A stretch of DNA of 32,831 nt, taken from positions 1-32,831 of the forward strand of contig JAFGQI010000130.1 of the NCBI GenBank assembly GCA_016935755.1, in the 5' to 3' direction. This DNA comes from Anaerolineales bacterium (lineage in GTDB: Bacteria > Chloroflexota > Anaerolineae > Anaerolineales > UBA4823). Both the position numbers and the translations under genes were made by a program. The notes beneath the pieces are model-generated. The model saw nothing but the letters and a program-made list of their open reading frames with translations, did not search any database and was not told where the DNA came from. Every line of letters begins with the position of its first letter. Position 1 is the first letter of the stretch. Positions 16,572 to 23,897 of this stretch are shown here, one piece after another.

Positions 16572-18764
16572 ATGGCGCTTACCCTCGGTCAGCTGATTCA
16601 CCATGATCGCTATCGCATCGATGACATGCTCGGCAAAGGAGGCATGGGGGCTGTCTATAAAGCCTGGGATTTGAGCCTCGAAATCCCTGTCGCTATCAAA
16701 GAAAATCTGGAAACCTCCCCCGAAGCGCGCAAACAATTCCTGCGGGAGGCAAATATCCTGGCAAAGCTGTCGCATCCCAACCTGCCGCGGGTGATTGATC
16801 ACTTCTATATCCCCGACCAGGGGCAGTACCTGGTGATGGATTACATTGAAGGCGAGGACCTCAAGTCCATGCTGGACCGCCTGGGGCGTCTGCCTGAATC
16901 AATGGTGGTCAATTGGATTGGGCAGATTACCGATGCCCTGGCATACCTGCACCGCCAGCCACAGCCCATCATTCACCGGGATATCAAACCCAGCAATATA
17001 AAGATCCGCCCGGATGGCAGCGCGGTACTGGTGGATTTTGGCATTGCCAAAGTTTTCGACGTCCACCTGGTAACGACCGTGGGAGCAAAAGCAGTCACAC
17101 CGGGCTACAGCCCTCCCGAGCAGTACGGCGGCGGGAACACGGACGTCCGCTCAGATATCTATGCCCTGGGGGCAACCCTGTACCACCTGCTGACCGGCAG
17201 GACCCCGCCGGAAAGTGTACAGCGGGTGGTGGATTCCACCGTCATGCCCCCACCGCGCCAGATCAACGAGGAAATCAGTCCGGATGTCGAACATGCCATC
17301 ATGAAATCGGTTGAGCTTTCCACGGACCGGCGCTACCAGAATATGGACGAGCTGAAGAATGACCTGACCACGCCGCTGCGAAAACCTGCGTCAAAGCCCG
17401 CCCCCGAGGCTGGCAGACCAGCGGATGATCCAAATGCCACCATCACCCTGCAGGAAAGACCGACATCCGCTGTTCCACCGGAGCAGCTGATCCAGGTTGT
17501 GTCTGCGCCTGCGTCCCCTCCACATGCTCCTGCGGCTGCCCAGCCAGCTGCCAAAGGCAAATTCCCAGTGCTGTGGGTAGCAATCGGCGGAGGCGCCCTG
17601 GCTGTCTGCCTCCTGGCAGTGCTGGTTATCAGCCTTGTCAGCCGTTCTTTGGGCGGAAAGAGCACGCCGACCGCTGCGATTGTGGCGGCAAGCTCCACTC
17701 CAGCGATCAGCACTACAGCCGCGCCGACCATTGCATCCGCCGCCAATGCCAGCTCGACCCCCCAGCCAGAAACACCTACACCTGCAGATACGCCAACTCC
17801 CCCGCCTGTGGATATCGTCCCCACCAGCTATACGGCCATTGGCAGCCTGATCATTCCAGACAATGAGCTGCTGCGGGGGGTGGCATATCAGGATGGGTAC
17901 GCTTATGTCGTCAGCCGCAAAGGCGTCCTCTATCTGTTCGATCTGAGCGGGTTGGCTGTTGGACAAGATTTTACTTCCTACGATCAGCCAGTGAACCAGA
18001 TCACCTTGCAAAGCGGGAATGGCTTGCTGCGCAATGGGGATTTCCTGTATGTGTACGGGAATTCGGGCATCCAGACCCTGGATATCCAGGATCCTGCCAA
18101 TCCGGTGCTGAAAAGCACGCAAAAAGGTCTGATCATCTACGGCCTGTACCAGACCGGTGATACCCTGGTAGCCACCGGCGACCGGGAGATATTTATCTAC
18201 GATATCAGCGATCCGGTCAACCCCAAGTCATTGTCAAAATATCGCGGTGATGCAGGCGCCACGTATTTTACTTCTATCGCCTATGAAGGCTTGCTCTATG
18301 TTACTGAATTCCTGAACCTGGAGAATAAGACCCGCGGCCGGATGGCGTTTTTCGAGTTCTCCGATCCTGCCAGCATGTCAACGGCAATGAAGATGGAAGG
18401 AAGGATCGACACACAGGAGATCGCCTATCACATGTTCATTGAACAGGGTATGATGATCCGCTGTACAACCAATGATGTTGAGTTATGGGATTTAAGCAGA
18501 GCAGATGCGCCAGCATTCAAGACCTCAGAGCGCGCCCAGGCTCGCGTCTGCGCTTACGATCGCGGCAACATCATCACCAATGGGGATATCTATGCTTTCG
18601 CCAATAACCGGCTGACACCCCTGAACACCTTTGACGCCGCCGTGGAGTGCAGCGACGCCCAGGTTTGCAGCTTGAAAGAGGCCTTCCCATATGGAAGTCT
18701 GGTAGCTCCGCCCTATGTATTCCTGACCCAGGCCGGTCGAGTGCTGATCCTGGCGGGTGAATAA
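16572..18764 (+). CDS. PknB-like receptor Ser/Thr kinase with LVIVD-type beta-propeller sensor
   Basis: A 730-residue transmembrane kinase. The cytoplasmic kinase domain (about 10-280) has the Gly loop LGKGGMGAVY, Lys43 in VAIKENL, Glu59, catalytic Asp137 in HRDIKPSN, DFG at 155-157 and the SPPEQYGGG activation-segment end, so it should be active. A Pro/Ala-rich linker leads to a membrane helix at about 330-355, then a Thr/Pro/Ala stalk to about 415, then an extracellular region of about 310 residues. That region repeats units such as IQTLDIQDPANP and IFIYDISDPVNP, typical of LVIVD-repeat beta-propellers. The ATG at 16572 has GGGAG seven bases upstream; the longer frame from 16518 overlaps the permease gene. 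A strong terminator follows. The signal sensed is unknown; proximity to the importer may mean shared regulation only. Confidence 0.92.
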   Translation: MALTLGQLIHHDRYRIDDMLGKGGMGAVYKAWDLSLEIPVAIKENLETSPEARKQFLREANILAKLSHPNLPRVIDHFYIPDQGQYLVMDYIEGEDLKSMLDRLGRLPESMVVNWIGQITDALAYLHRQPQPIIHRDIKPSNIKIRPDGSAVLVDFGIAKVFDVHLVTTVGAKAVTPGYSPPEQYGGGNTDVRSDIYALGATLYHLLTGRTPPESVQRVVDSTVMPPPRQINEEISPDVEHAIMKSVELSTDRRYQNMDELKNDLTTPLRKPASKPAPEAGRPADDPNATITLQERPTSAVPPEQLIQVVSAPASPPHAPAAAQPAAKGKFPVLWVAIGGGALAVCLLAVLVISLVSRSLGGKSTPTAAIVAASSTPAISTTAAPTIASAANASSTPQPETPTPADTPTPPPVDIVPTSYTAIGSLIIPDNELLRGVAYQDGYAYVVSRKGVLYLFDLSGLAVGQDFTSYDQPVNQITLQSGNGLLRNGDFLYVYGNSGIQTLDIQDPANPVLKSTQKGLIIYGLYQTGDTLVATGDREIFIYDISDPVNPKSLSKYRGDAGATYFTSIAYEGLLYVTEFLNLENKTRGRMAFFEFSDPASMSTAMKMEGRIDTQEIAYHMFIEQGMMIRCTTNDVELWDLSRADAPAFKTSERAQARVCAYDRGNIITNGDIYAFANNRLTPLNTFDAAVECSDAQVCSLKEAFPYGSLVAPPYVFLTQAGRVLILAGE

Positions 18765-18769
18765 AATGC

Positions 18770-18803
18770 AACCTGCGGGGCTTTGACGCCCCGCAGGTTT
18801 TTT
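18770..18803 (+). terminator. Strong intrinsic terminator, probably bidirectional
   Basis: A perfect 12-bp stem (18770-18781 with 18788-18799), loop of six, and T at 18798-18803. It starts six bases after the kinase stop. On the minus strand it follows the mop-like gene stop by four bases, with a T-rich stretch after the stem, so it may serve both converging genes. Confidence 0.9.
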
Positions 18804-18807
18804 CTGC

Positions 18808-19017
18808 TCAGTCTATCGCAATCATAACATTGGATGCTTTGACCACCGCATAGACCGGTTTACCTTCTTTCAGTTCCAGGCTATCCACTGAAGCGTTGGT
18901 GATCACGGAGACAATCTGCGTACCGCCGGGGATTTCCACGATGACTTCAGAATTTACTGCCCCGCGCACGACTTTTACCACTTTGCCTTTCAATACATTG
19001 CGAGCGCTGATCTTCAT
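18808..19017 (-). CDS. Molybdate/tungstate-binding Mop (molbindin) protein, single TOBE domain
   Basis: A 69-residue single-domain protein that reads as one Mop/TOBE unit: MKISARNVLKGKVVKVV, then GAVNSEVIVEIPGG, then SLELKEGKPVYAVVKASNVM. Molbindins of this size form hexamers that bind molybdate or tungstate in the cytoplasm and buffer the oxyanion for cofactor synthesis. The start is firm: AGGAGG lies eight bases before the ATG. It has its own promoter candidate (19064-19092) besides possible read-through from the permease gene 79 bases upstream, as would suit a storage protein needed in excess over the transporter. Confidence 0.93.
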   Translation of the reverse strand: MKISARNVLKGKVVKVVRGAVNSEVIVEIPGGTQIVSVITNASVDSLELKEGKPVYAVVKASNVMIAID

Positions 19018-19063
19018 AACAATTACCTCCTGGATAATCGATTAACGGATACAAGTTGTTTGA

Positions 19064-19092
19064 ATCATACCCGCTTTACCAGTTGCTGGCAA
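19064..19092 (-). promoter_or_regulatory. Promoter of the mop-like gene (candidate)
   Basis: Minus-strand TTGCCA (19092-19087) and TATGAT (19069-19064) are exactly 17 bases apart. The predicted start lies about 40 bases before the mop ATG, and the leader contains a perfect 10-bp palindrome, TAATCGATTA (19035-19044), a possible protein site just upstream of the ribosome binding site. Confidence 0.5.
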
Positions 19093-19096
19093 GGCG

Positions 19097-19885
19097 TCAG
19101 CTTTCTTTACGCTCTGGCAGCAAAGCCAGCCGGAGCAAACCAAAGACCAGCAGGGAAGCCAGGATGAGCAGCAGCGCCACTGGTTGGGCAGCCGCCAGCC
19201 CAAAACCGGTGAAGCGTTCGTACACCAGCACGGGCACGATCTTGGGATGGTACGCCAGGATCACCACTGCGCCAAATTCGCTGATGCCGCGCGCCCACAT
19301 CATCACAGCGCCGCCTAACACGCCTCGCCACGCCAGCGGCAAGGTAACCCACCAGAAAGCCTGCCAGGGACTGGCTCCATCGGTCAACGCCACCCGTTCT
19401 AGTTCTTCATCTACCAGAGCAAATGCTTCCCGGCTCATATTCACCAGGAACGGCAGGCTGACGAACAACATCGCCACCACAATCCCCCCCAGGCTGTCGG
19501 TGAAAGTGATCCCGAATGGCTCGAACCACTGCCCCAGAAGGCCGCGTCGGCCAAACACCATCAGCAGGGCAATCCCAGCAGCTGTGTGGGGGATAACCAC
19601 AGGCAGATCAACCAAAGCTTCGACCAGCCGCTTGCCCGTAAATTTTCGCCTTGCCAACAGGTATGCCAGTGGGATGCCGCCTATGGCAGCCAGCAGAGTG
19701 GCAATCGCGGCAGCCAGGAAGGTCAGGGTCATAGAACGCAGCACTTCTGGATCCGTAAACGACAGCCAGAAGCTGCTGAGACTGGTGGAAGATATCGTGC
19801 TGAGGATGGGCAGGATCACAAAAATGATCAACATACCCCCAAGCACGCCAAAGGTCAGATTGAACAGCGTATACCGCGACCTCAC
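19097..19885 (-). CDS. Molybdate/tungstate ABC transporter permease (WtpB/ModB-like)
   Basis: A 262-residue inner-membrane permease with about six helices. The segments LVDLPVVIPHTAAGIALL, RRGLLGQWFEPFGI, and the coupling loop DEELERVALTDGASPWQAFW followed by WVTLPLAWRGVLGG and ISEFGAVVILAY are typical of the ModB/CysT/WtpB group of oxyanion permeases. The GTG start at 19885 overlaps the stop of the binding-protein gene by four bases (GTGA), giving tight translational coupling. The binding protein next to it points to molybdate or tungstate. No cognate ATP-binding subunit (WtpC/ModC) is encoded in the window; the amino acid importer ATPase at 15084 is of another subfamily. Confidence 0.92.
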   Translation of the reverse strand: MRSRYTLFNLTFGVLGGMLIIFVILPILSTISSTSLSSFWLSFTDPEVLRSMTLTFLAAAIATLLAAIGGIPLAYLLARRKFTGKRLVEALVDLPVVIPHTAAGIALLMVFGRRGLLGQWFEPFGITFTDSLGGIVVAMLFVSLPFLVNMSREAFALVDEELERVALTDGASPWQAFWWVTLPLAWRGVLGGAVMMWARGISEFGAVVILAYHPKIVPVLVYERFTGFGLAAAQPVALLLILASLLVFGLLRLALLPERKES

Positions 19886-21042
19886 GGCTGTGGTTCCGGA
19901 GCAACCAATTCCTGCAGCGCCTGCGGTACAGCCGCGAAGTTATTTGCCAGCAGGGTCTCAAAGAGGGGATGGTAATTGGCTTCCATCAAAGCTCGACCCT
20001 CAGGACCAAGCAGGTAAGCGATATATTGAACCGCCGCCTCGAGGTGCAGCGCATTGCTGGGGATAGTGACGCCATAACCGATCCGTTCACCCTTGAACTC
20101 TGGCTTCACACTGGCGAAACGGCGGAAGTCCAGATTGACCTGCACCTGGCGGTAGAAATCTTCAAAGTCTACTGAACCGAGATTTAATGCATCCGGCAGG
20201 TGGATCATCTGCAATCCATGCTGCTGGATGACGCTTTCGTATTCAAAAGCGAAATCGAGATCTCCAGACTGCAGCAGAGCGATCAGCTGGATGCTGGCGC
20301 CTCGAATCACGATGCTGGCGCCGGGTTTTGTCTCAACAATCTCCGGCACCGTGATGGTGGTGAGGTCATCATCGGCGAAGTATGTAATCGGAGTGCTAAA
20401 CTTACCCTGGAACATCTGATTGTACAACGAATAATTCTGGTAGAGCTCCTGCGCCAGGGAGAAAACCATCAAGGTCCGGTAGCCAGAAGGGTCAAAACGC
20501 GGGTCTGCAATGCCCACTTTAATATCTGGGCGGGGCAGAACGGTGTACCAATTTTCGGTATTTATCTCAGCCGCATATTTACTTTGGGGCTGGTAAGCCA
20601 CACCAAGTTTATTGGTGGCAAAGCGTATGTACCACTCGGCATACGGTTTGCCGCTTTCCGGGTCGGGCGTGGCGTACATCAGCATGGGGATCAGAGAAGC
20701 ATCGGCTGTGACAACCACATCGATTTTCTCGTGCAGATCGGTGACATGCCGGATCACCTGGATGCTGCCATGACACTCATTCTGCACATCAATCTCTGGA
20801 TAGCGGCTTTCAAAGGCCTTTTCCAGCTGGTCAAAGGGCAGAATCAAGCTGCCAGCACAGAAGACCACCAGGGGCGTTTTAGACGCTGGCGTGGGAGTTG
20901 AAACAGCGGTTGGGACGGGGGTTGGCATGGGAGAGAACGTCTCCATCGGTGAGATCGTCTCAGTCGGAATATAATCCCCCTGGCATCCGGCAGCCAGGGC
21001 AACCAGCACAAGCAGACAAAGCGACAAAATTCGGAAGCGCAA
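19882..21042 (-). CDS. Tungstate/molybdate-binding lipoprotein (WtpA-like)
   Basis: Extracellular receptor of the WtpA/ModA type. From a TTG start at 21042 the protein has 386 residues and an ideal lipoprotein signal: basic start, long hydrophobic stretch and lipobox LAAGC with Cys20, then a Thr/Pro stalk. The receptor domain has VVFCAGSLILPFDQLEKAFE, NECHGSIQVIRHVTDLHEK, DVVVTADASLIPML and VGIADPRFDPSGYRTLM, which match the WtpA family. Longer in-frame starts exist (GTG 21084, ATG 21072), but both lie within a hairpin and would give an unusual N-terminus; AGAGGG precedes the TTG. It overlaps the permease gene by four bases. Both the choice of start and its possible hiding in RNA structure are inferred. 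Confidence 0.88.
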   Translation of the reverse strand: MRFRILSLCLLVLVALAAGCQGDYIPTETISPMETFSPMPTPVPTAVSTPTPASKTPLVVFCAGSLILPFDQLEKAFESRYPEIDVQNECHGSIQVIRHVTDLHEKIDVVVTADASLIPMLMYATPDPESGKPYAEWYIRFATNKLGVAYQPQSKYAAEINTENWYTVLPRPDIKVGIADPRFDPSGYRTLMVFSLAQELYQNYSLYNQMFQGKFSTPITYFADDDLTTITVPEIVETKPGASIVIRGASIQLIALLQSGDLDFAFEYESVIQQHGLQMIHLPDALNLGSVDFEDFYRQVQVNLDFRRFASVKPEFKGERIGYGVTIPSNALHLEAAVQYIAYLLGPEGRALMEANYHPLFETLLANNFAAVPQALQELVAPEPQP

Positions 21043-21046
21043 TGGG

Positions 21047-21088
21047 CCCTCTTTCAAGAAGAGGGTGGGCATTAACCAGCCCACCCTC
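21047..21088 (-). promoter_or_regulatory. Two overlapping, mutually exclusive RNA hairpins before the wtpA-like gene
   Basis: Read on the minus strand, hairpin 1 has a perfect 10-bp stem (21088-21079 with 21070-21061, loop 8) and is followed by TTCTT, so it resembles a weak terminator 11 bases after the lipoprotein stop. Hairpin 2 pairs 21065-21059 (CCCTCTT) with 21053-21047 (AAGAGGG), which is the ribosome binding site of the TTG start. Positions 21061-21065 belong to both stems, so only one hairpin can form. Confidence 0.6.
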
Positions 21089-21099
21089 CATAATTCCAG

Positions 21100-22602
21100 C
21101 TACTTGACTTCGATTTTTACCACACCCTTCACCCAGGTGTTGCTCGGCAAGCCCGGCATGACCATGGAGTAGTCGCCTGCCGTGTCGGTAAACGCTAACA
21201 GGCAATCTGCCTGGGCGCGCGCCGCGGCCAGATCAACCTCGGCCTTAAAGCCATCACCGGCGACAATCACCAGGGTCTTGGCTTCTGGTTTTACCTTAGC
21301 GAGATCCAGCAAGGTGCTCAAACGCACACCCTCATAATCCAATTTGCCCTTCTTGGGGTGCTCAGCAGTGATTTTGACCACTTCCAGGGCATGCAGGTCG
21401 GCATCTGTGAAAGACAGCTCTGTTTCCACCAGACCAGTGATGACTAGAGCTGCATCCGCGACTGGAGCAGTGGTGGCTGTGGGTTCCGGTGTAGGAGTAG
21501 GTGTAGGTTCCAGCACAGGCAGGGCTGGTACGTTGACCACAATCTTAGCGATCATACCAACCATCTCGTCTTTCTGCAGGTCAGCGCCTACCAGACGCAG
21601 CGGGAAGTACTTGTCCGGCAGGGGATTGCCATTCACCTGGTAGGCAACAATGATGTTATCGTTGCGCTTGACCCGGGCGCTGTCAAAGCTGACCGTGTAC
21701 CCGTCCGAGGCAACCACGTCAATGGTGTAGCCGGCATCCGCCAGGGCATCATTGAAGGCAGGGCCTTCGTGTTTGACTTCATCATCCACACGCCCGACCA
21801 GCAACCACAGGGCGATGCCCACCCACTCCTGGGCTTTATCATCCGTCCATTTGAGCATATGGCAGTTGGGGGAAGCCCCCGATTCAAACGTAGCGCGATC
21901 CATTTCTTCGCTGATCGCCCCCTCCAGACTCAGGTTCCAATTTTGACCCAGGTCTTTGATCTCGATTTTGGTGACCCATTTCACCGCCCAGTGGCCATCC
22001 GTTACCTGGTTGTTGTCATCGCTGATGATCACCAGCCGCAGGTTGCCATCCATATCCAGATCCAGGGCCTTTCCTTCGCGCTCATAAGCCAGGATGGCGG
22101 TCAGTGGAGAGGGTGATTTGAGTTCTTCACCCGTGCCGGGGTCATAAGAAATAAAGGTGCCATTCATCACCTGATCGTATGAATAGGTGATGCCATAGCC
22201 GTCCTTGGCTTCAATATTGATGCCCATGTTGGCTTCCATACCGCCAACGGCTTCCACTAAATCCTTTAGTGAAACCCCTTTCCACATCACAGGCAGGGTG
22301 ATTTTGCCGGTGCTGCTCTTGATCCCGCCATAACCTTCACTGGCAGGCAGACTCTTGAGGTCTGCCATGGTGAAATTCATTTCTACCGAGGGACCAAAAA
22401 CCTGCAGGATTGGAGCTTCTGGCGTGTCTGTAGGCGGCGCTTCAGTAGGAGTCGCCGTCGGCGGCACCGGCGTTGGCGTCGGTGCGGGCGTATCCGTCGG
22501 CGGCGGAACGGTGGCGGTTGGCGCCGGGGTCGGCGTGGGCTGGCAGGCCGAAGCGAGCAGCAATAGACTGACGATCAAAATCAGGGTGAACTTCTTCTTC
22601 AT
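21100..22602 (-). CDS. Lipoprotein with three tandem sulfite-oxidase-fold-like (molybdopterin-binding-like) repeats
   Basis: A 500-residue lipoprotein: signal peptide with Cys20 in LLASAC, a Thr/Pro stalk to about 62, then three related units at about 66-217, 218-358 and 384-500, the last preceded by another Thr/Pro linker. Each unit has a G-V/I-x-L-x-x-L-(V/L) segment (WKGVSLKDLVE, WVGIALWLLVG, YEGVRLSTLLD), a DG-(Y/F) strand (KDGYGITYS, SDGYTVSFD, GDGFKAEVD) and a closing strand (VTKIEIKD, IAKIVVNV, VVKIEVK). This pattern matches the oxidoreductase molybdopterin-binding fold. The cofactor-ligating cysteine of true sulfite oxidases is not evident in units 1 and 3. GGAGG lies five bases before the ATG at 22602. 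It heads the molybdate/tungstate operon, so a link to these oxyanions or the cofactor is likely, but no reaction can be stated. Confidence 0.75.
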   Translation of the reverse strand: MKKKFTLILIVSLLLLASACQPTPTPAPTATVPPPTDTPAPTPTPVPPTATPTEAPPTDTPEAPILQVFGPSVEMNFTMADLKSLPASEGYGGIKSSTGKITLPVMWKGVSLKDLVEAVGGMEANMGINIEAKDGYGITYSYDQVMNGTFISYDPGTGEELKSPSPLTAILAYEREGKALDLDMDGNLRLVIISDDNNQVTDGHWAVKWVTKIEIKDLGQNWNLSLEGAISEEMDRATFESGASPNCHMLKWTDDKAQEWVGIALWLLVGRVDDEVKHEGPAFNDALADAGYTIDVVASDGYTVSFDSARVKRNDNIIVAYQVNGNPLPDKYFPLRLVGADLQKDEMVGMIAKIVVNVPALPVLEPTPTPTPEPTATTAPVADAALVITGLVETELSFTDADLHALEVVKITAEHPKKGKLDYEGVRLSTLLDLAKVKPEAKTLVIVAGDGFKAEVDLAAARAQADCLLAFTDTAGDYSMVMPGLPSNTWVKGVVKIEVK

Positions 22603-22627
22603 GTGTGCCTCCATGTCTGGGTAAGAA

Positions 22628-22661
22628 TACTGTATATAAGATATTATACATTTATACAGTA
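22628..22661. promoter_or_regulatory. Palindromic operator candidate at the transporter promoter
   Basis: TACTGTATA (22628-22636) and TATACAGTA (22653-22661) are exact inverted copies 16 bases apart, with a further TGTATA/TATACA pair inside (22631-22650). The element covers the predicted transcription start and early leader of the lipoprotein/transporter operon, where a bound repressor would block it. Confidence 0.55.
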
Positions 22662-22663
22662 AC
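22656..22663 (+). promoter_or_regulatory. Half-site ACAGTAAC, transporter side
   Basis: ACAGTAAC occurs here and as its exact reverse complement GTTACTGT at 22736-22743, one copy near each of the two divergent genes. This copy abuts the -10 box of the lipoprotein promoter. The shared word is a candidate site for the GntR-type regulator encoded next door. Confidence 0.4.
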
Positions 22664-22692
22664 AGTTTACTCACCCGATTGCTGATTGTCAA
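22664..22692 (-). promoter_or_regulatory. Promoter of the molybdate/tungstate operon
   Basis: A perfect minus-strand TTGACA (22692-22687) and TAAACT (22669-22664) are separated by exactly 17 bases. Transcription would start near 22657, giving a leader of about 55 bases that contains the long palindrome at 22628-22661. Confidence 0.65.
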
Positions 22693-22735
22693 GCTGAATA
22701 TTGTCACATATTTTCCCTGACCTTATTGCATCTCA

Positions 22736-22754
22736 GTTACTGTTTATCGATAAA
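22736..22754 (+). promoter_or_regulatory. Half-site GTTACTGT and palindrome TTTATCGATAAA, regulator side
   Basis: GTTACTGT (22736-22743) is the inverted copy of the site at 22656-22663. It runs into a perfect 12-bp palindrome TTTATCGATAAA (22743-22754), and TATCGA recurs at 22756-22761. The cluster lies 46-64 bases before the regulator start codon and could be its autoregulatory site. Confidence 0.4.
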
Positions 22755-22799
22755 ATATCGAATGATGACTGGATTATGTTAAAATAATGAGGATTGACA

Positions 22800-23897
22800 A
22801 TGGATAAACCTCACCTGTACCAGATTATTGCCGAAGGCATTCGGACGCAAATATTGAAGGGCGAGATCAAGCCCGGCGACCGTCTGCCCTCTGTACGCCA
22901 GATGACAGACCAGTGGAACTGCACTCTGGGTACAATCCAACGAGCCTATCAAGAATTGGCTCAGCAGGGACTGGTGGTCGCTCGCCAGGGGCAAGGCACG
23001 CATGTGATCAACACACTGGCTCAGGGCGAGAAAAACTCGCTGCGCTGGCTGCAATTGACCCACCGGGCAGAAGCCTTCTTGCTGGAGGCGCTGACGGCTG
23101 GCTACGCCCCCATTGATATCTCCGAGGCAGTCAACCTGGTGCTTGACCGCTGGAAGTCTATGAAAGACCAGCTGCCTGCTGCAGATACAAACACCTTGCG
23201 TTTCGCAGGCAGCCATGATTTATGCCTCAGTTGGATTGCCGCCCATTTCAGCGAGATTGCGGATGGTTACAAGCTGGTGCTCGAATTCTGCGGCAGCCTG
23301 GGTGGGCTGATCGCCCTGGCCCAAGGGAAGGTTCACCTGGCAGGCTGCCATCTCTGGGATGAAGAAAACGACTCTTACAACGTACCTTTCGTGAAACGCC
23401 TGCTGCCAGGCCGGGATTTAGCCCTGGTAACCCTGGCTCACCGGCGTCTTGGACTGATCTTCCCGGCTGGCAATCCAGCCGAAATAACGAGCCTGAGCGA
23501 CATCGCTCGCCCCGGGTTGATATTCATCAACCGTCAGCCCGGCTCGGGGACGCGCGTCTGGCTGGATGCCAGGCTGCACAAGCTGGGCATAACAGCAGAG
23601 CAAATTCACGGCTACCAGAACGTGAAAAATACCCACTCGGAAATTGCCCAGGCCATCGCCGAGGGACAGGCAGATGTCGGTCTGGGAATGGAAGCAGCCG
23701 CTCGCGCTTACAGTCTGGATTTCATCCCCCTGGTGCTGGAACGCTACGATCTGGTGATCCCAAAAGAAACCTTTGGCCTCCCTGCCATTCAAGCTCTGAC
23801 CAAATGGCTGGTAAGCCCTGAAGCTCAGCAGGAGATAGCCTCTCTGGCTGGCTATGACACCCGCCTGACCGGCCAGGTCGAGTGGATCGAAGGTTAG
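22800..23897 (+). CDS. GntR-type regulator with PBP-like (PF12727-type) ligand domain
   Basis: A 365-residue DNA-binding regulator. Residues about 5-75 form a GntR winged helix (GEIKPGDRLPSVRQMTD, CTLGTIQRAYQELAQQGLV, RQGQGTHV). From about 135 the protein is a periplasmic-binding-protein-like domain used as an intracellular sensor: LEFCGSLGGLIALAQGKVHL, AGCHLWDEEND, RLGLIFPAGNP, INRQPGSGTRVWLD, ADVGLGMEAAARAYSLDFIP. That domain is common in regulators of molybdate and tungstate genes. The ATG at 22800 is chosen since GAGG lies seven bases upstream; a TTG at 22794 has no spacing for it. Divergent orientation to the transporter operon and shared inverted sites suggest oxyanion-responsive control and autoregulation. 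Its stop overlaps the stop of the converging gene by four bases. Confidence 0.88.
   Translation: MDKPHLYQIIAEGIRTQILKGEIKPGDRLPSVRQMTDQWNCTLGTIQRAYQELAQQGLVVARQGQGTHVINTLAQGEKNSLRWLQLTHRAEAFLLEALTAGYAPIDISEAVNLVLDRWKSMKDQLPAADTNTLRFAGSHDLCLSWIAAHFSEIADGYKLVLEFCGSLGGLIALAQGKVHLAGCHLWDEENDSYNVPFVKRLLPGRDLALVTLAHRRLGLIFPAGNPAEITSLSDIARPGLIFINRQPGSGTRVWLDARLHKLGITAEQIHGYQNVKNTHSEIAQAIAEGQADVGLGMEAAARAYSLDFIPLVLERYDLVIPKETFGLPAIQALTKWLVSPEAQQEIASLAGYDTRLTGQVEWIEG

Noticed and set aside
19056..20066. 336-codon plus-strand frame opposite the WtpB- and WtpA-like genes
   Set aside because: The protein is Ser/Arg/Thr-rich with no domain, and the opposite strand encodes two recognised, translationally coupled genes.
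23894..23897. Four-base overlap of the stop codons of the regulator and sensor genes
   Set aside because: Very short tail-to-tail overlaps are common and need no special explanation.
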